Assembly (NCBI GenBank): GCA_000198515.1
Contig: FP929140.1
Span: 2,888,527 to 2,952,526, forward strand
Source: a gamma proteobacterium HdN1
Lineage (GTDB): Bacteria > Pseudomonadota > Gammaproteobacteria > Pseudomonadales > Ketobacteraceae
DNA: 64,000 nucleotides
Direction: 5' to 3'
Part shown: piece after piece, positions 8,663 to 18,474 of the stretch
Numbering within the stretch: the stretch's first letter is position 1
Layout: each line of letters opens with the position of its first letter
Program-made: the position numbers and the translations under genes
The notes under the pieces: model-generated
What the model was told of the DNA's origin: nothing
What the model saw: the letters and a program-made list of their open reading frames with translations, nothing else
Databases searched by the model: none

Positions 8663-10423
8663 TTACATGCTTTCGGGTGCGGAAACACCGAGAAGAGTCA
8701 GGCCGTTGTTGATTACTTGGCGGATCGCTTCGCTCAGTGTAAGGCGGGCGTTACGCAAGTTGGCGTCTTCGATGATGACTTTGTGGGCGTTATACCAGCT
8801 GTGGAATTCTCCCGCGAGGTCGCGCAGGTATTGCGCTAACTGGTGGGGTTCGTATTGCAATGCAGCACGTTCCAGCAGCTCGGGGTATTTTGCCAGTTGG
8901 TTCAAGAGACCCTGTTCGTAGTCGTTGTCGAGTAGGTGTAAATGGGCGAGGCCGCTTTCACGATCCCAAGGGGCGCTTTCTGCGGCGGCTTTTTTCAGGA
9001 TGCTGCAGACACGGGCGTGGGCGTATTGGATGTAGTAGATGGGGTTGTCCTTGCTTTGCGATTTGGCAAGATCAAGGTCGAAATCCATGTGTTGTTCGGA
9101 TTTGCGGGTGACGTAGAAGAAGCGTGCGGCATCGTTGCCGACTTCTTCGCGCAGCTCACGCAGCGTTACGAAGGAGCCGGAGCGGGTGGACATTTGCACG
9201 CGTTCGCCGCCGCGATACAGAATGGCGAACTGTACGAGCAGGACGGTGAGCTTTTCTGGATCATATCCCAGTGCGCTTAGCGCAGCTTTTACGCGTGCGA
9301 TATAACCGTGATGGTCAGCGCCCCACACGTTGATGACGCGATCAAAGCCGCGCTCAAATTTGTTCATGTGGTAGGCGATGTCGGATGCGAAGTAGGTAGT
9401 CTGGCCGTTATCGCGTGCGACGACGCGATCTTTGTCGTCGCCGTATTCGGTGGAGCGGAACCAGATGGCGCCGTCTTTTTCGTAGAGTTTGCCGTTCGTT
9501 TGCAGGCGGTCGATAGCGCGCTGGACGCTACCGCTGTCGGTGAGCGACATTTCGGAAAACCACTCGGTGTATTCGACGCCAAATTCGCGCAAATCGTCGC
9601 GGATGTCTCCGAGGATGGAGTCTAGGGCGGCGTCAAAAAACACTTTGTAGCCGTCTTTGCCCAGTAATTGCTTGGCGCGCTCGATGAGGCTGTCGATGTG
9701 TTCCTCTTTGTCGCCACCGGCGGGTTCATCGGCAGGGATGTCTTGGAACACGGCTTCGACGGAGCGTAGCCATGTTTGGCCTGCTTGGTTGAGGACGGCT
9801 TGCGAGATTTCGAGGATATAGCCGCCTTTGTAGCCGTTGCTCGGAAAATTGAACGATACGCCGCACAATTCCAGATAGCGAAGCCATACGCTGGTGGCCA
9901 GAATGTTCATCTGCCGACCGGCGTCGTTTACATAGTATTCGCGGTGCACGCGGAATCCGACCGCATCCAGCAGGTTGGCGAGCGTTGCACCGTAAGCTGC
10001 GCCGCGTCCGTGGCCGACGTGTAATGGGCCGGTGGGGTTGGCGGAGACGAATTCGACTTGGATGTATTGGCCCGCGCCGACTTTACTGTGGCCAAACTTG
10101 GCACCTTGGCTGAGAATCTGCGGAACAATCTGGTATTGGCTGCCATCTTGCAGGTAAAAGTTGATAAATCCTGGCCCAGCAATCTCGGTTTTCTGGATTG
10201 CAGGATCTGCTGGCAGTGCGTTGACGAGCTGTTGGGCCAAGTCGCGGGGTTTGAGGCCCGCAGGCTTGGCGAGCATCATCGCCAAATTGCTGGCAAAGTC
10301 GCCGTGCTGTTTGTCGCGCGTGCGCTCAATCTGATAGGTGGGCGAGAGCTCGCTGGGAAGCTGGTGGGCGGCTTGGAGGTGGGCAACGGCGGCTTTAAGC
10401 AGGGATTCGATCTTTGATTTCAT
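8663..10423 (-). CDS. argS: Arginyl-tRNA synthetase
   Basis: A 586-residue class I aminoacyl-tRNA synthetase. The HIGH-type motif is [14 protein letters not shown] (about residue 132) and the KMSKS-equivalent is [13 protein letters not shown]. The N-terminal Add1 domain and the C-terminal DALR anticodon-binding domain (ending [12 protein letters not shown], close to the usual G-V-x-x-P-E-x-M) are both present, so the protein is full length. Confidence 0.98.
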   Translation of the reverse strand: MKSKIESLLKAAVAHLQAAHQLPSELSPTYQIERTRDKQHGDFASNLAMMLAKPAGLKPRDLAQQLVNALPADPAIQKTEIAGPGFINFYLQDGSQYQIVPQILSQGAKFGHSKVGAGQYIQVEFVSANPTGPLHVGHGRGAAYGATLANLLDAVGFRVHREYYVNDAGRQMNILATSVWLRYLELCGVSFNFPSNGYKGGYILEISQAVLNQAGQTWLRSVEAVFQDIPADEPAGGDKEEHIDSLIERAKQLLGKDGYKVFFDAALDSILGDIRDDLREFGVEYTEWFSEMSLTDSGSVQRAIDRLQTNGKLYEKDGAIWFRSTEYGDDKDRVVARDNGQTTYFASDIAYHMNKFERGFDRVINVWGADHHGYIARVKAALSALGYDPEKLTVLLVQFAILYRGGERVQMSTRSGSFVTLRELREEVGNDAARFFYVTRKSEQHMDFDLDLAKSQSKDNPIYYIQYAHARVCSILKKAAAESAPWDRESGLAHLHLLDNDYEQGLLNQLAKYPELLERAALQYEPHQLAQYLRDLAGEFHSWYNAHKVIIEDANLRNARLTLSEAIRQVINNGLTLLGVSAPESM

Positions 10424-10511
10424 CGGCGTAGGGCGGGGGTTCCAGCGATTGTGAGGAAAAATTGGCGGGCTATTATCGCCGTTTGGTGGGGGGAATGCTA
10501 CAGGGGGATGA

Positions 10512-12881
10512 TTAGAGCACGGTGATCACTTGTTCTACATACAGCGTTGCTAGGCTGGTGTTGTGGTTCCAGACATCGTAAGTGATGCCGTTGGCGGTGG
10601 TGACGCTGTCTTGTGTCCAGCCGGAGGTTCTGTATCCGTCCGCAAGGTTTAGTTTGTCGCCGGTGTTTCCTTCGATTTTTAGTTGCAGGCGGCCGGTGTC
10701 TGCAAACAGGTTGGCGCTGCCGAGGTCTAGGACGTCGGCAGCGGTTAGTTTGAGGGTGTTGTTGCCGCTGCCTGTGAGGTCGATCGTTTCAATGTTGTCT
10801 ATACGGCTGCCGCCTAAGGGGTGGTTGGCAGCTTGGTTGGCAATGTGGGTTAGGTCGAGTGTGAGCCTGCTGCCGTCCAGTTGGAGGGTGTCGATGCCGG
10901 TGCCGCCGTCGATGCGGGCGAGTTTGGTGGTGTTGCCGCCGCTGCCCATCTCCGATTTCAGGGCGGTGATCATTTTGTTGTTGATTACAAAAGTGTCGTC
11001 GCCTGAGCCGCCGTAGAGTACGCTGGCTGCGGTGGCAGTGAGGGTGTCGTTGCCGGCGCCGCCGACGAGGGTCTGGGTGTTGCCGCGGTCGGATAGTGTG
11101 TTGTTATCGTGATCGCCGAGCTGATCGACGCGGGTTTCGCGGAAGGCGCCGCTGGTGGAACCGAAGATGACATAGCTGCGGCCGGCCATTTCGTTGACGT
11201 TTGGCGCGCCGATGATCAGGTCTGCCAAGCCGTCGCCATTGACGTCGCCTGCGGCGGCGACGCTGCGGCCGCTGTACTCGTTGCCGGATTCGCCGTTGAT
11301 GATGAATCCACCTTGGCCTTGGGCTACGGCAGAAAGCTCAATGGCGGTGCTGTCGGTTTGACCGAAGACTACGTAGCTGTGCCCGACGTTGGGGCCTTTG
11401 CGGGAGTCGGTGTCTAATCTGCCTCGGGGGGCGCCGATCAATAGGTCTGCGAGGCCGTCGCCGTTGATGTCTCCGGCAGAGGAAACGCTATAGCCGCTCT
11501 GGGTGGCACTGCCTCGCTTGTTGATGGTCGAGCCGTTGTTGCTGCTGGATTGCCCGTTGATGACAAAGCCACCGTTACCGTTGGCCACGTCTGCAAGGTT
11601 GATGGCGGTAGCGTCGGTTTTACCGAATACCACATAGCTGCGGCCGTTGCCGCCGTTGGCGTTATAGGCGCCGATGATCAGGTCGGCCCGTCCGTCGCCG
11701 TTGACGTCGCCGGCGCTGGCGACGCTGTAACCGCTGAAGTCGCCGGATGCCTGACCGTTGATGACAAACCCGCCGTTGTCGTCGGCCAAGGTGGAAAGAT
11801 CTGTGGCATTGCCATCTGATTTACCGAATACCACATAGGTGCGCCCCGCGTCGTTTGTGGCGGCAGGGTCGCTGCGGTACGCACCAATCACGAGGTCGGC
11901 TAGCCCGTCGCCGTTGATATCGCCGGCGCCGGCAACGCTGTAGCCGCTGTTATCGCCGACTGCCTGTCCGTTGATGACAAAGCCGCCGTTGCCGTTGACC
12001 ACGGCGGAGAGGTCAATAGCGGTGCTGTCTTTTTTGCCGAACACCGCATAGCTTCGGCCAGCGTTGATTCCGGAAGGGTCGCTGAAAGGTGCGCCGACCA
12101 CTAGATCGGCCAGCCCGTCGCCGTTGATGTCGCCGGCGCCTGCCACGCTCCTGCCGCTGGCGTCTCTTTGGGATTCTCCATTGATGACAAAACCACCGGT
12201 GTTACCCGCGACTACGGAAAGGTCGATGGCAGTGGTGCTCGTTTTGCCGAATACCACATAGCTACGCCCGGCACCGCTGCCGGCTTGTGGGTCGCTGTCG
12301 TAGGCGCCGATGATGACGTCGGCCAAGCCATCGCCATTGACGTCGCCTGCGTTCGCGACGGAAATACCGCTCGCATCTTGGTCGGACTGGCCGTTGATTA
12401 CGAACCCACCTGTGCCGGCGGCGATTGCCGTGAGGTCGATGGCAGTGTTGTCGTCTTTGCCGAATATGATGTAGCTGCGTCCTACGGGTGTATGTGGTGC
12501 AATTTTGCCGCCAAAGGCACCAACGATTACGTCTACCAGCCCGTCGCCGTTGACGTCGCCAGCGCTGGCAACGCTGTAACCGCTGCTGTCAGCGGGTGTT
12601 TCTCCGCTGATCGCAAAGCCGCCGATGCCTGCCGTTATTTCGGAGAGCTCGATTGTGGGAGGGGGAACGGTGATTGTTTGTGTTGCGGTTGCGCTCAAGT
12701 TGCCAGCGAGATCTGAGATGTAGACCTTGTCGGTGAGGACGCGGTTTTGTGGGTCGATATTGGGCAGGGAAAAAACTCTCCACTGGCGTTCGGCGCGTAC
12801 CAGTTCCGGCAAGTCGGCGGCGAGTGCAGGGGTAGCAAGCAGCCAGAGGCTGGCGAGGCTAAGTCGGGCTTTTTTTTGCAT
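10512..12881 (-). CDS. Exported FG-GAP beta-propeller protein with RTX-like C-terminus
   Basis: A 789-residue protein with a signal peptide (cleavage after ATPALA, about residue 21). Seven FG-GAP repeats follow, each with a calcium-binding core such as [17 protein letters not shown], spaced about 60-70 residues, which is the number for a complete seven-bladed integrin-type propeller. Strongly similar blades suggest recent duplication. After the propeller come one or two RTX-like turns ([31 protein letters not shown]) and a beta-rich tail. The stretch between signal peptide and propeller (about 22-75) looks like the cut end of an Ig-like repeat ([19 protein letters not shown]), so an internal deletion is possible. 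It is likely a surface or secreted adhesion-type protein; the ligand is unknown. Confidence 0.7.
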   Translation of the reverse strand: MQKKARLSLASLWLLATPALAADLPELVRAERQWRVFSLPNIDPQNRVLTDKVYISDLAGNLSATATQTITVPPPTIELSEITAGIGGFAISGETPADSSGYSVASAGDVNGDGLVDVIVGAFGGKIAPHTPVGRSYIIFGKDDNTAIDLTAIAAGTGGFVINGQSDQDASGISVANAGDVNGDGLADVIIGAYDSDPQAGSGAGRSYVVFGKTSTTAIDLSVVAGNTGGFVINGESQRDASGRSVAGAGDINGDGLADLVVGAPFSDPSGINAGRSYAVFGKKDSTAIDLSAVVNGNGGFVINGQAVGDNSGYSVAGAGDINGDGLADLVIGAYRSDPAATNDAGRTYVVFGKSDGNATDLSTLADDNGGFVINGQASGDFSGYSVASAGDVNGDGRADLIIGAYNANGGNGRSYVVFGKTDATAINLADVANGNGGFVINGQSSSNNGSTINKRGSATQSGYSVSSAGDINGDGLADLLIGAPRGRLDTDSRKGPNVGHSYVVFGQTDSTAIELSAVAQGQGGFIINGESGNEYSGRSVAAAGDVNGDGLADLIIGAPNVNEMAGRSYVIFGSTSGAFRETRVDQLGDHDNNTLSDRGNTQTLVGGAGNDTLTATAASVLYGGSGDDTFVINNKMITALKSEMGSGGNTTKLARIDGGTGIDTLQLDGSRLTLDLTHIANQAANHPLGGSRIDNIETIDLTGSGNNTLKLTAADVLDLGSANLFADTGRLQLKIEGNTGDKLNLADGYRTSGWTQDSVTTANGITYDVWNHNTSLATLYVEQVITVL

Positions 12882-13044
12882 GTCGTGCGCCGTGTAGTGT
12901 TTTTGTTGTCAGGGCGGGCGGCTTCTGGGCGTAAAAAGGAGGAGCAAGCAATTGAGTATAGAAGAGATTTTGGGGGTGTCACGGGGGATGGCAGTAAGAA
13001 TCGTTTGGGCTTCAGCCGATACGGCCAAAGCGGTTCACTCAACG

Positions 13045-13091
13045 GACGCGGGCTGAACCGAGGTTGGCCCTCGGTGCCCCGCGCCCGCGTC
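13045..13091. other. Nested perfect inverted repeats (long hairpin)
   Basis: Outer 9-bp arms GACGCGGGC (13045-13053) and GCCCGCGTC (13083-13091) enclose inner 7-bp arms ACCGAGG (13057-13063) and CCTCGGT (13069-13075). All arms are perfect. It sits between the FG-GAP gene and the preceding small gene on the same strand. There is no T-run on either strand, so it is not a classical terminator, though it could act as a weak one or as an RNA processing structure. Confidence 0.5.
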
Positions 13092-13096
13092 GGAAC

Positions 13097-13507
13097 TTAA
13101 CCTACATGAAGCTCTACGAAATCGCCGTTGTGGTTGGCGGCCAGAAAGCGGGAAATGTTGCCAGTTTTGACCTGTTCAACCATGGTTTTCAGCATTTTGG
13201 CGCAGGTTTCAGCACTGGCGTGTTGGCCGTGCTCGCCACTGAGGGCGGCAACGAACAGCATGTCCCACGCGTGGCCTTGTGCGGCGGCTTCTTCACGAAG
13301 GGCGGCGAAAGTGGAGAGTTCGTTGGCGCGTTTGTCGATATAGACGACAGGGGCCAGTGCGCCGCCGTGGCCGCGCTCAAAGTGGGTGCGCTGGGCTGCG
13401 GTGGCATCTTCTGGCAGTTCGGAGGTGCAGAACACCATCAGCAGGGTTTGGGGTTGGGGCTGGCCGAGGGCGGCTTGGATCAGATCATCAAAGTGGGTGA
13501 GAGACAT
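13097..13507 (-). CDS. Conserved small protein of unknown function
   Basis: A 136-residue soluble protein starting MSLTHFDDLIQAALGQPQPQ. It resembles a proteobacterial family of small proteins often labelled 'ribonucleotide reductase subunit alpha' in databases; nothing in the sequence supports that name, as it lacks any reductase motif. The conserved-looking pieces are F-C-T-S-E-L-P and the core around WDMLFVAALSGEHGQ. It is cytoplasmic by composition. It appears to be transcribed alone, with no operon partner. Confidence 0.6.
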   Translation of the reverse strand: MSLTHFDDLIQAALGQPQPQTLLMVFCTSELPEDATAAQRTHFERGHGGALAPVVYIDKRANELSTFAALREEAAAQGHAWDMLFVAALSGEHGQHASAETCAKMLKTMVEQVKTGNISRFLAANHNGDFVELHVG

Positions 13508-13623
13508 GGCTCGGTTTCCATAGGGTTGAAGCGGTGCGGCAGTCTAGCAATTTCGGGATGGAGTGACTACCCGATGCCTATTTCTGCATAGTGTGGCGTT
13601 TCTGCATCGTCTGGCGCTCAATA

Positions 13624-13686
13624 TTGTGCGCGTGCTGCGCATAAAAAATCACGAGCAGCGTCTGGGTTTTGCGCCTCCGCGCGCAC
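13624..13686 (-). pseudogene. 63-bp fragment duplicating part of priA
   Basis: These 63 bp match 16370-16432 inside priA at 56 of 63 positions without gaps. Read on the minus strand it encodes VRAEAQNPDAARDFLCAARA, against VRAEAQTPDVARDFLRAALA in PriA. It has no start, no flanking priA sequence that I can see, and no frame of useful length. It is best explained as a small remnant or template-switch copy left next to the toxin-antitoxin locus. Confidence 0.7.
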
Positions 13687-13742
13687 TGGGGCCTTCGCTC
13701 GCTTCCACGTTCGGATGAACTCAAGCGTTATAAGGGATCGTT

Positions 13743-14027
13743 TTATGAACGAGAAAGTGCAAGTTCATACACTTTGTTTTTATCTCTTTCGCCAACGGCA
13801 AGTACAGTAACGGTAACAATATCATCCGAAACCTCGTACACGAGCCTATAACCCAGTTGACGCAGTTTGATTTTGTATAGACCTTTCGCACCACTAACGG
13901 CAGCAGAGGGTACGTGCGGGTTTTCGAGCCTTTTTATGAGTTGCTTCTTAAAAATTTCTCGAATATTTGGCGCTAACTTTTGCCATTCCTTTAATGCACT
14001 CTTTTTGAAAGCGAGTTTATAGGTCAT
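13743..14027 (-). CDS. relE: RelE-type mRNA interferase toxin
   Basis: A 94-residue RelE/ParE superfamily toxin. The start MTYKLAFKKSALKEWQKLAP and the core GLYKIKLRQLGYRLVYEV are the RelE pattern, with the basic and aromatic residues (K-L-R, G-Y-R-L-V-Y) used for mRNA cleavage in the ribosomal A site. The C-terminus (VGERDKNKVYELALSR) carries the usual R-x-K-x-x-V-Y. Its start overlaps the antitoxin gene by 11 bp. The gene looks intact. Confidence 0.92.
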   Translation of the reverse strand: MTYKLAFKKSALKEWQKLAPNIREIFKKQLIKRLENPHVPSAAVSGAKGLYKIKLRQLGYRLVYEVSDDIVTVTVLAVGERDKNKVYELALSRS

Positions 14028-14265
14028 CTATTGAAACCGAGATGCTTTCTTCGTTGGCCCGAGCACTTACAATGGCTAAGAGCTCCCTATCCTCAATAAG
14101 ATCAAGCATCGCTTCATAAGCCTTGGCTGGAACACAATAAAAGGCAGGCTCATTCCTGTTTAGTACAGCGATCGGCATACCTAGTCCGCTGGCTACAACC
14201 TTCATTGGGTTTGCCTTTAGCTCGGAAATGCTGGCGGCTACATTGGCGAGAATTTGGCTTGTCAT
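14017..14265 (-). CDS. Antitoxin of the Phd/YefM (RelB-like) family
   Basis: An 82-residue antitoxin. The N-terminal half (VAASISELKANPMKVVASG) is the Phd/YefM DNA-binding fold, and V-L-N-R-N-E-P-A-F-Y-C-V follows the family pattern. The C-terminal part should wrap and neutralise the RelE partner. The ATG at 14265 has GAGGTG about 6 bp upstream. An inverted repeat just upstream (14283-14316) is the probable autoregulatory operator. Confidence 0.9.
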   Translation of the reverse strand: MTSQILANVAASISELKANPMKVVASGLGMPIAVLNRNEPAFYCVPAKAYEAMLDLIEDRELLAIVSARANEESISVSIDDL

Positions 14266-14282
14266 AAGTTCACCTCACTATT

Positions 14283-14316
14283 CAAGACCTAATAATAGAT
14301 CTTTTAAGAGGTCTTG
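14283..14316 (-). promoter_or_regulatory. Probable toxin-antitoxin operator and promoter
   Basis: Perfect 8-bp arms CAAGACCT (14283-14290) and AGGTCTTG (14309-14316) are separated by 18 bp. The spacer holds an AT-rich sequence that on the minus strand includes TATTAT, a plausible -10 element, so antitoxin binding to the arms would block the promoter. This agrees with the autoregulation known for Phd/YefM-type pairs. Confidence 0.6.
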
Positions 14317-14439
14317 TATAGAGCGATAACAAGCCGCGACCCCCTTGGACAACCCATGCAATCGTATCGCATCGCGATAGCGCAAAAAGGCGGACGACAT
14401 TCTCGTTGAAGGAATGACGCTGCAAGCGGAAAGAGCGCG

Positions 14440-15744
14440 TTACGATGCCAGCGCAAACGACTTGAGTTCACCGGCAATCGTGCTCGCCAGTTTACGGTTT
14501 TTTCCAAATTCGACATACGCTTGGACGCTGCGCAAAATGTGTGAAACCTGAAACTTCAGCTCGTTTAGCATCAGAAGGGCATCTTCAAGTTCGCGGTAGG
14601 CAAATACCAGCTTTTCTTTTTCCACTTGTTGCAGCCAGCGCGCGTACCCCTCATCTAATATGCCAGAGCCAGCGACCGAATTTAGGCAGCGGCGCAGCGC
14701 CGCGCTGATGGCGTGCAGCTCGCGCTCTTTATGATCGTTTGGGAAGACGGTAGTGATGCGACTGAGTTTGCTGATGTCGCAGGTGAGCGGTTCTTTTAGG
14801 GCGTTGAAACGCTGGATTTGTGCCGACAGCGTGCCGTGTGTGATGTGGGTGTTATCGCCGAGGCCAGACTGGCGTAATAGCGTTACTAAGGTTTCATAGG
14901 TGTGATAGAAATGCGTTTCGGCATTCATTTGCAGTACGGGGATCAGATTGCGTAGTGAGACCGAGCCGTTACGTGCCTGTCCCCGCCACGCGCCTTGGAA
15001 GGTGTCAGTCATGCCGATGACTTGCCCAAATGGGCTTAATTCGTTTCCGTGTCGGCCCGCCGGGTAGCCGCTGCCATCGGCGCGTTCGTGGTGCTCTAGA
15101 GCGGCAGTGACCACTTCTTTGGGGAGGTTTTCGATCGCAGCAAGAATTTTTTGGCTAATGATCGGGTGCGCCTGAATTTGCCGCCATTCTTCTGGGGTGA
15201 GCTGTTCTTTTTTATTGAGCAGTTCAGCCGAGATATGCACCATCCCCAAGTCGTGGGTGATGCCCGCAAGAAATAGGGTTTGCACTTGCTCGCGGCTATA
15301 CCTCATGCGCAAACCGATCACGGATGCGAGCCATGCGCTAAAGAGGCACTGTTGGTATTGCTCCTTCAGGATGATCGACATTACGGTGAGTTTCTGGCGA
15401 ATCACCGGGTAGCGGTCGATCGCAGACGCGAGGCTCGGGAGGATGGCTTCAAGGTTTACACGGTCGTGGAGTTGCTGCAGTTCCTCGTTTTTGCGTAAAA
15501 AGTCGCGCAAATTAAGGAGCAGGGTATTGCCGTTGATTTCATTGTCAACGCTGACGCTGCTTTCTAGCGGCTTGGTCAGCTTGAAGGTCATCAGTTTTGC
15601 CGCAATGCGCTTGTTGATCGGTGTGCCTTTTTTTGCGACCAGAATCCCCTGTGCGTTCACAATATCTTCGGATGCAAGCACAGAGTTGGTTTCATTTACG
15701 ACGGCTAGGTTCTCTGTGTAGGCGTCTGGCGGCGGCAAACTCAA
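14440..15744 (-). CDS. HD-GYP domain protein, putative cyclic-di-GMP phosphodiesterase
   Basis: A 434-residue soluble protein. The HD pair is in LAGITHDLGMVHI (about residue 160), and the GYP region is LEHHERADGSGYPAGRHGNELS (residues around 215-235), matching the H-H-E-x-x-D-G-x-G-Y-P motif. In the next motif the usual D-x-x-D-A reads TDTFQGAW, so the second Asp is replaced, and the HD motif ends L-G-M where most members have I-G-K. Metal binding or activity may therefore be altered. The N-terminal 100 residues resemble the DUF3391-like region found before some HD-GYP domains. The start is TTG at 15744 with GAGGAG about 9 bp upstream. A perfect palindrome, GTAATC-GT-GATTAC, lies at 15792-15805 in the promoter region. 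Confidence 0.8.
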   Translation of the reverse strand: MSLPPPDAYTENLAVVNETNSVLASEDIVNAQGILVAKKGTPINKRIAAKLMTFKLTKPLESSVSVDNEINGNTLLLNLRDFLRKNEELQQLHDRVNLEAILPSLASAIDRYPVIRQKLTVMSIILKEQYQQCLFSAWLASVIGLRMRYSREQVQTLFLAGITHDLGMVHISAELLNKKEQLTPEEWRQIQAHPIISQKILAAIENLPKEVVTAALEHHERADGSGYPAGRHGNELSPFGQVIGMTDTFQGAWRGQARNGSVSLRNLIPVLQMNAETHFYHTYETLVTLLRQSGLGDNTHITHGTLSAQIQRFNALKEPLTCDISKLSRITTVFPNDHKERELHAISAALRRCLNSVAGSGILDEGYARWLQQVEKEKLVFAYRELEDALLMLNELKFQVSHILRSVQAYVEFGKNRKLASTIAGELKSFALAS

Positions 15745-15791
15745 GGCAAACAGCTCCTCGGCCTCGCAAATGGAGGCAATTTTAGGGGTAT

Positions 15792-15805
15792 GTAATCGTG
15801 ATTAC
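15792..15805. promoter_or_regulatory. Palindrome upstream of the HD-GYP gene
   Basis: GTAATC-GT-GATTAC is a perfect 6-2-6 inverted repeat about 50 bp upstream of the TTG start. Its size and position fit a dimeric regulator's operator. The regulator is unknown. Confidence 0.35.
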
Positions 15806-16024
15806 GCTCAATATAGCCCAAAATTAGATGCTCGGATAGCCTGAAAAGGTCAAAAAAACGCCAATATAGGTTAGGTTTTGGTGGAGGTTGTATTTTAGTT
15901 ATTCTCGAGAGGGAATTCCATCATCTCGGCAACTGCTCCTGCGCTGCCCTAGCTTCTGCATTCATGCAGTCGTATTAACGTATGGAGTAGAAAAGTAATT
16001 TTTTGCGGACGTTGAACAAACGCC

Positions 16025-18382
16025 TCAATCATCCATCTGCACAGGATCTACATCCAAATGCCAGCGCACAGTTCTTGGTGCGAGCGATTCCACGACTGCC
16101 AGCCAGCGCTGAATAAAGCGGTGGAGCGCAGGCCGGTGTTGGGATTTTAATACTAGTTGAAAACGATAGTGGCCGGATTTGCGGCCCAGGGTGGCGGGAA
16201 TCGGGCCGAGCAGTTCGAGCTCATCTTCAGGTTCTGGAACATCCTGCTCGGGTGGCCCTTGATTGGTGGCGCTTGGCGTTGCGTTGCTTGGCGTTGCATA
16301 GCTTTGCGTTGCATGACTTTGCGTTGCGTTGCTTTGAGGAGGGCGGCTTGCTAAAAGGATGGCGTTTCCTTGTGCGAGCGCTGCACGTAAAAAATCACGA
16401 GCAACGTCTGGGGTTTGCGCCTCGGCGCGCACTACGGCAAGGTGTGAAAATGGCGGCAATGAAACCAGTTGGCGCTCAAACAGCAGGCTCTCTGCTAAGG
16501 CGTGATAGCCATGCTGAACGAGAAGCTTAATAGAAGGGTGTTCAGGGTGATGTGTTTGTAGCAACACCTGCCCCCGCTTATCCCCACGCCCCGCTCGGCC
16601 CGCAACCTGTTCAATGAGTTGTGCCGTGTATTCCAGCCCACGAAAATCGCCGGAAAATAATCCCGCGTCCACATTGAGTATCACCACAAGCGTAACGTTA
16701 GGAAAATGGTGCCCTTTTGCCAGCATCTGTGTACCGACCAACAGCGCAGGCTTGCCAGAATGAATAACGCCAAATTGCTGGTGCATGCGCTCTGCGCTGC
16801 GAACTGCATCGCGGTCAATTCGCACGATGGCATGCTCTGGAAACAGATTTTGCAGGGTATCCTCAATGCGCTCCGTACCTTGGCCAATCGCGCGTAAATC
16901 GCTGCTGCCGCAGGCTTCGCAGAAATGCGGAACGGCGCGGTGCGCACTACAGTGGTGGCAATGCAAATGGGTGGGGTTTCGGTGTAACGTCAAGTGTGCG
17001 TCGCAGTTTTCGCACTGGCCATGCCATCCACAATCATGACAGAGCAACACGGGCGCATAGCCACGCCGGTTCATAAAAAACAGCACTTGCTCACCGCGTT
17101 TCAGACAGCTTGTTGCCGCCTTTAGCGCAGGTTCAGAAATTCCTTCCGTTAATTTTTGCGCCTTAATGTCAACAATCTGGTAGAGCGGCCGTGTGGCGTT
17201 TCCGGCGCGGTTTTGCAACAGAAGTGTCTCGTATCGGCAAAGGTTTGCGTTATGCAGAGATTCAAGGCTAGGCGTTGCACTTCCCAGAATAATCGGAATA
17301 TTTTGCTGTCGCGCACGCATGACCGCTACATCGCGTGCGTGATAGCGAAAGCCGCTTTGCTGCTTAAAAGAGGTGTCGTGTTCCTCATCAATAACGATTA
17401 GGCCAAGTTGCGGTACTGCCGCAAATACTGCAGATCTTGTGCCGATAATAATACGCGCCTTGCCGCTTTTTGAATTACGCCACGCATGCAAGCGCTCGCG
17501 ATCGCTTAAACCGGAGTGCAAAGCTGCAATCGGCACGCGAAAGCGCCGCTGGAAGCGCCCAATGGTTTGAGGGGTGAGCCCAATTTCTGGCACCAGCACT
17601 AACGCTTGGTGGCCTTGCTGGACGCAATGCGCAATGGCCTGTAAATAGACTTCGGTTTTGCCGCTGCCGGTAACGCCTTCCAGCAGCCAGACTTTGAACC
17701 CTTGGTGGCTGCAGATTGCATCTAGCGCCGCCTGCTGTTCGGGGTTTGCAGAGAGCTGCGGTTCGGCTAGCCATTGGGTAGGGCTTTCGGCGCTCGTGGC
17801 TGCAATCGTGGCGTCGAGAACTGTGTGATGATTGCTGACCACCAGCTGTTTATCTGCGAGTGCTTTGAGGATGGCGGAAGGAATGCCAAGGTGCTTTAGC
17901 ATGCTGGCGCTCATTCCTTGCGGGCAGTCGCGCAGTTGTTGCAAGGCTTCCTGCTGGCGTGTTGAGCGGCTTAGGGACTCTAAGCGGATGACTTGGCCTT
18001 TTTCGGTGGCCCGCCAAAGGATTTCCGTTTCCTCGGCGGGGTTCGCACGGTTGCGGAGCGCGGTGGGAAGCGCGTGGTGGTACACCTCGCCAGGAGAATA
18101 ATGGTAATAGCGGCTTGCCCAGCGGCATAAGTCCATCAAGTCGGCGGAAATTGCTGGAATTTGATCCAGTACCCGCTCAATGCGCTTGAGTTTTTCAAGT
18201 GGAAACTCGCTGTCGTTTGTGGTGCCTACTACGATTCCGATTTCTTTTCGATTGCCAAACGGCACCAGCACGCGATGGCCTTGCACAAGCAATGCGCCGA
18301 GCTCGTGTGAGGGCGGTAAATAGTCAAACAGTCGGCGCAACGGAGTTGCGATAGCAATTTGGTAGATCAGCAAGGACTTCAT
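16025..18382 (-). CDS. priA: Primosomal protein N' (PriA helicase)
   Basis: The replication-restart helicase, which reloads the replisome at stalled forks. The 3'-DNA-binding domain starts YQIAIATPLRRLFDYLPP. Walker A is GVTGSGKTEVYLQA, the DEAH-type box is VIDEEHD, and the paired-Cys zinc region is CHDCGWHGQCENCDAHL with CEACGSSDL further on. I chose the ATG at 18382 (MKSLLIYQ); an in-frame GTG at 18412 adds ten residues. The C-terminal domain contains an insertion of five-residue repeats (units such as QSHAT and QSYAT) absent from typical PriA. Part of this domain (16370-16432) is duplicated at 13624-13686. The transposon lies about 100 bp upstream of the start and does not interrupt the gene. 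Confidence 0.96.
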   Translation of the reverse strand: MKSLLIYQIAIATPLRRLFDYLPPSHELGALLVQGHRVLVPFGNRKEIGIVVGTTNDSEFPLEKLKRIERVLDQIPAISADLMDLCRWASRYYHYSPGEVYHHALPTALRNRANPAEETEILWRATEKGQVIRLESLSRSTRQQEALQQLRDCPQGMSASMLKHLGIPSAILKALADKQLVVSNHHTVLDATIAATSAESPTQWLAEPQLSANPEQQAALDAICSHQGFKVWLLEGVTGSGKTEVYLQAIAHCVQQGHQALVLVPEIGLTPQTIGRFQRRFRVPIAALHSGLSDRERLHAWRNSKSGKARIIIGTRSAVFAAVPQLGLIVIDEEHDTSFKQQSGFRYHARDVAVMRARQQNIPIILGSATPSLESLHNANLCRYETLLLQNRAGNATRPLYQIVDIKAQKLTEGISEPALKAATSCLKRGEQVLFFMNRRGYAPVLLCHDCGWHGQCENCDAHLTLHRNPTHLHCHHCSAHRAVPHFCEACGSSDLRAIGQGTERIEDTLQNLFPEHAIVRIDRDAVRSAERMHQQFGVIHSGKPALLVGTQMLAKGHHFPNVTLVVILNVDAGLFSGDFRGLEYTAQLIEQVAGRAGRGDKRGQVLLQTHHPEHPSIKLLVQHGYHALAESLLFERQLVSLPPFSHLAVVRAEAQTPDVARDFLRAALAQGNAILLASRPPQSNATQSHATQSYATPSNATPSATNQGPPEQDVPEPEDELELLGPIPATLGRKSGHYRFQLVLKSQHRPALHRFIQRWLAVVESLAPRTVRWHLDVDPVQMDD
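16268..16336. repeat. 15-bp tandem repeat inside priA
   Basis: Units related to GCGTTGCATGACTTT repeat head to tail, encoding the five-residue units (Q-S-x-A-T) of the C-terminal insertion. The reading frame is kept because the unit length is a multiple of three. Confidence 0.75.
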
Positions 18383-18474
18383 CGAATATTGGAAAGTGGA
18401 AATCTGCGTCACTTAATAAGTAGCCACCAATAAGCGAAGTCGGCGGCAATAAACGCTTTAGTGTGGACAAGCTT

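Noticed and set aside
13097-13507. Naming the small gene as a ribonucleotide reductase subunit
   Set aside because: The length and sequence have no reductase motif; the label seems to be a propagated database error.
12747-13591. Plus-strand frames over the FG-GAP and small-gene region
   Set aside because: They are antisense or intergenic frames with no domain and no ribosome binding site.
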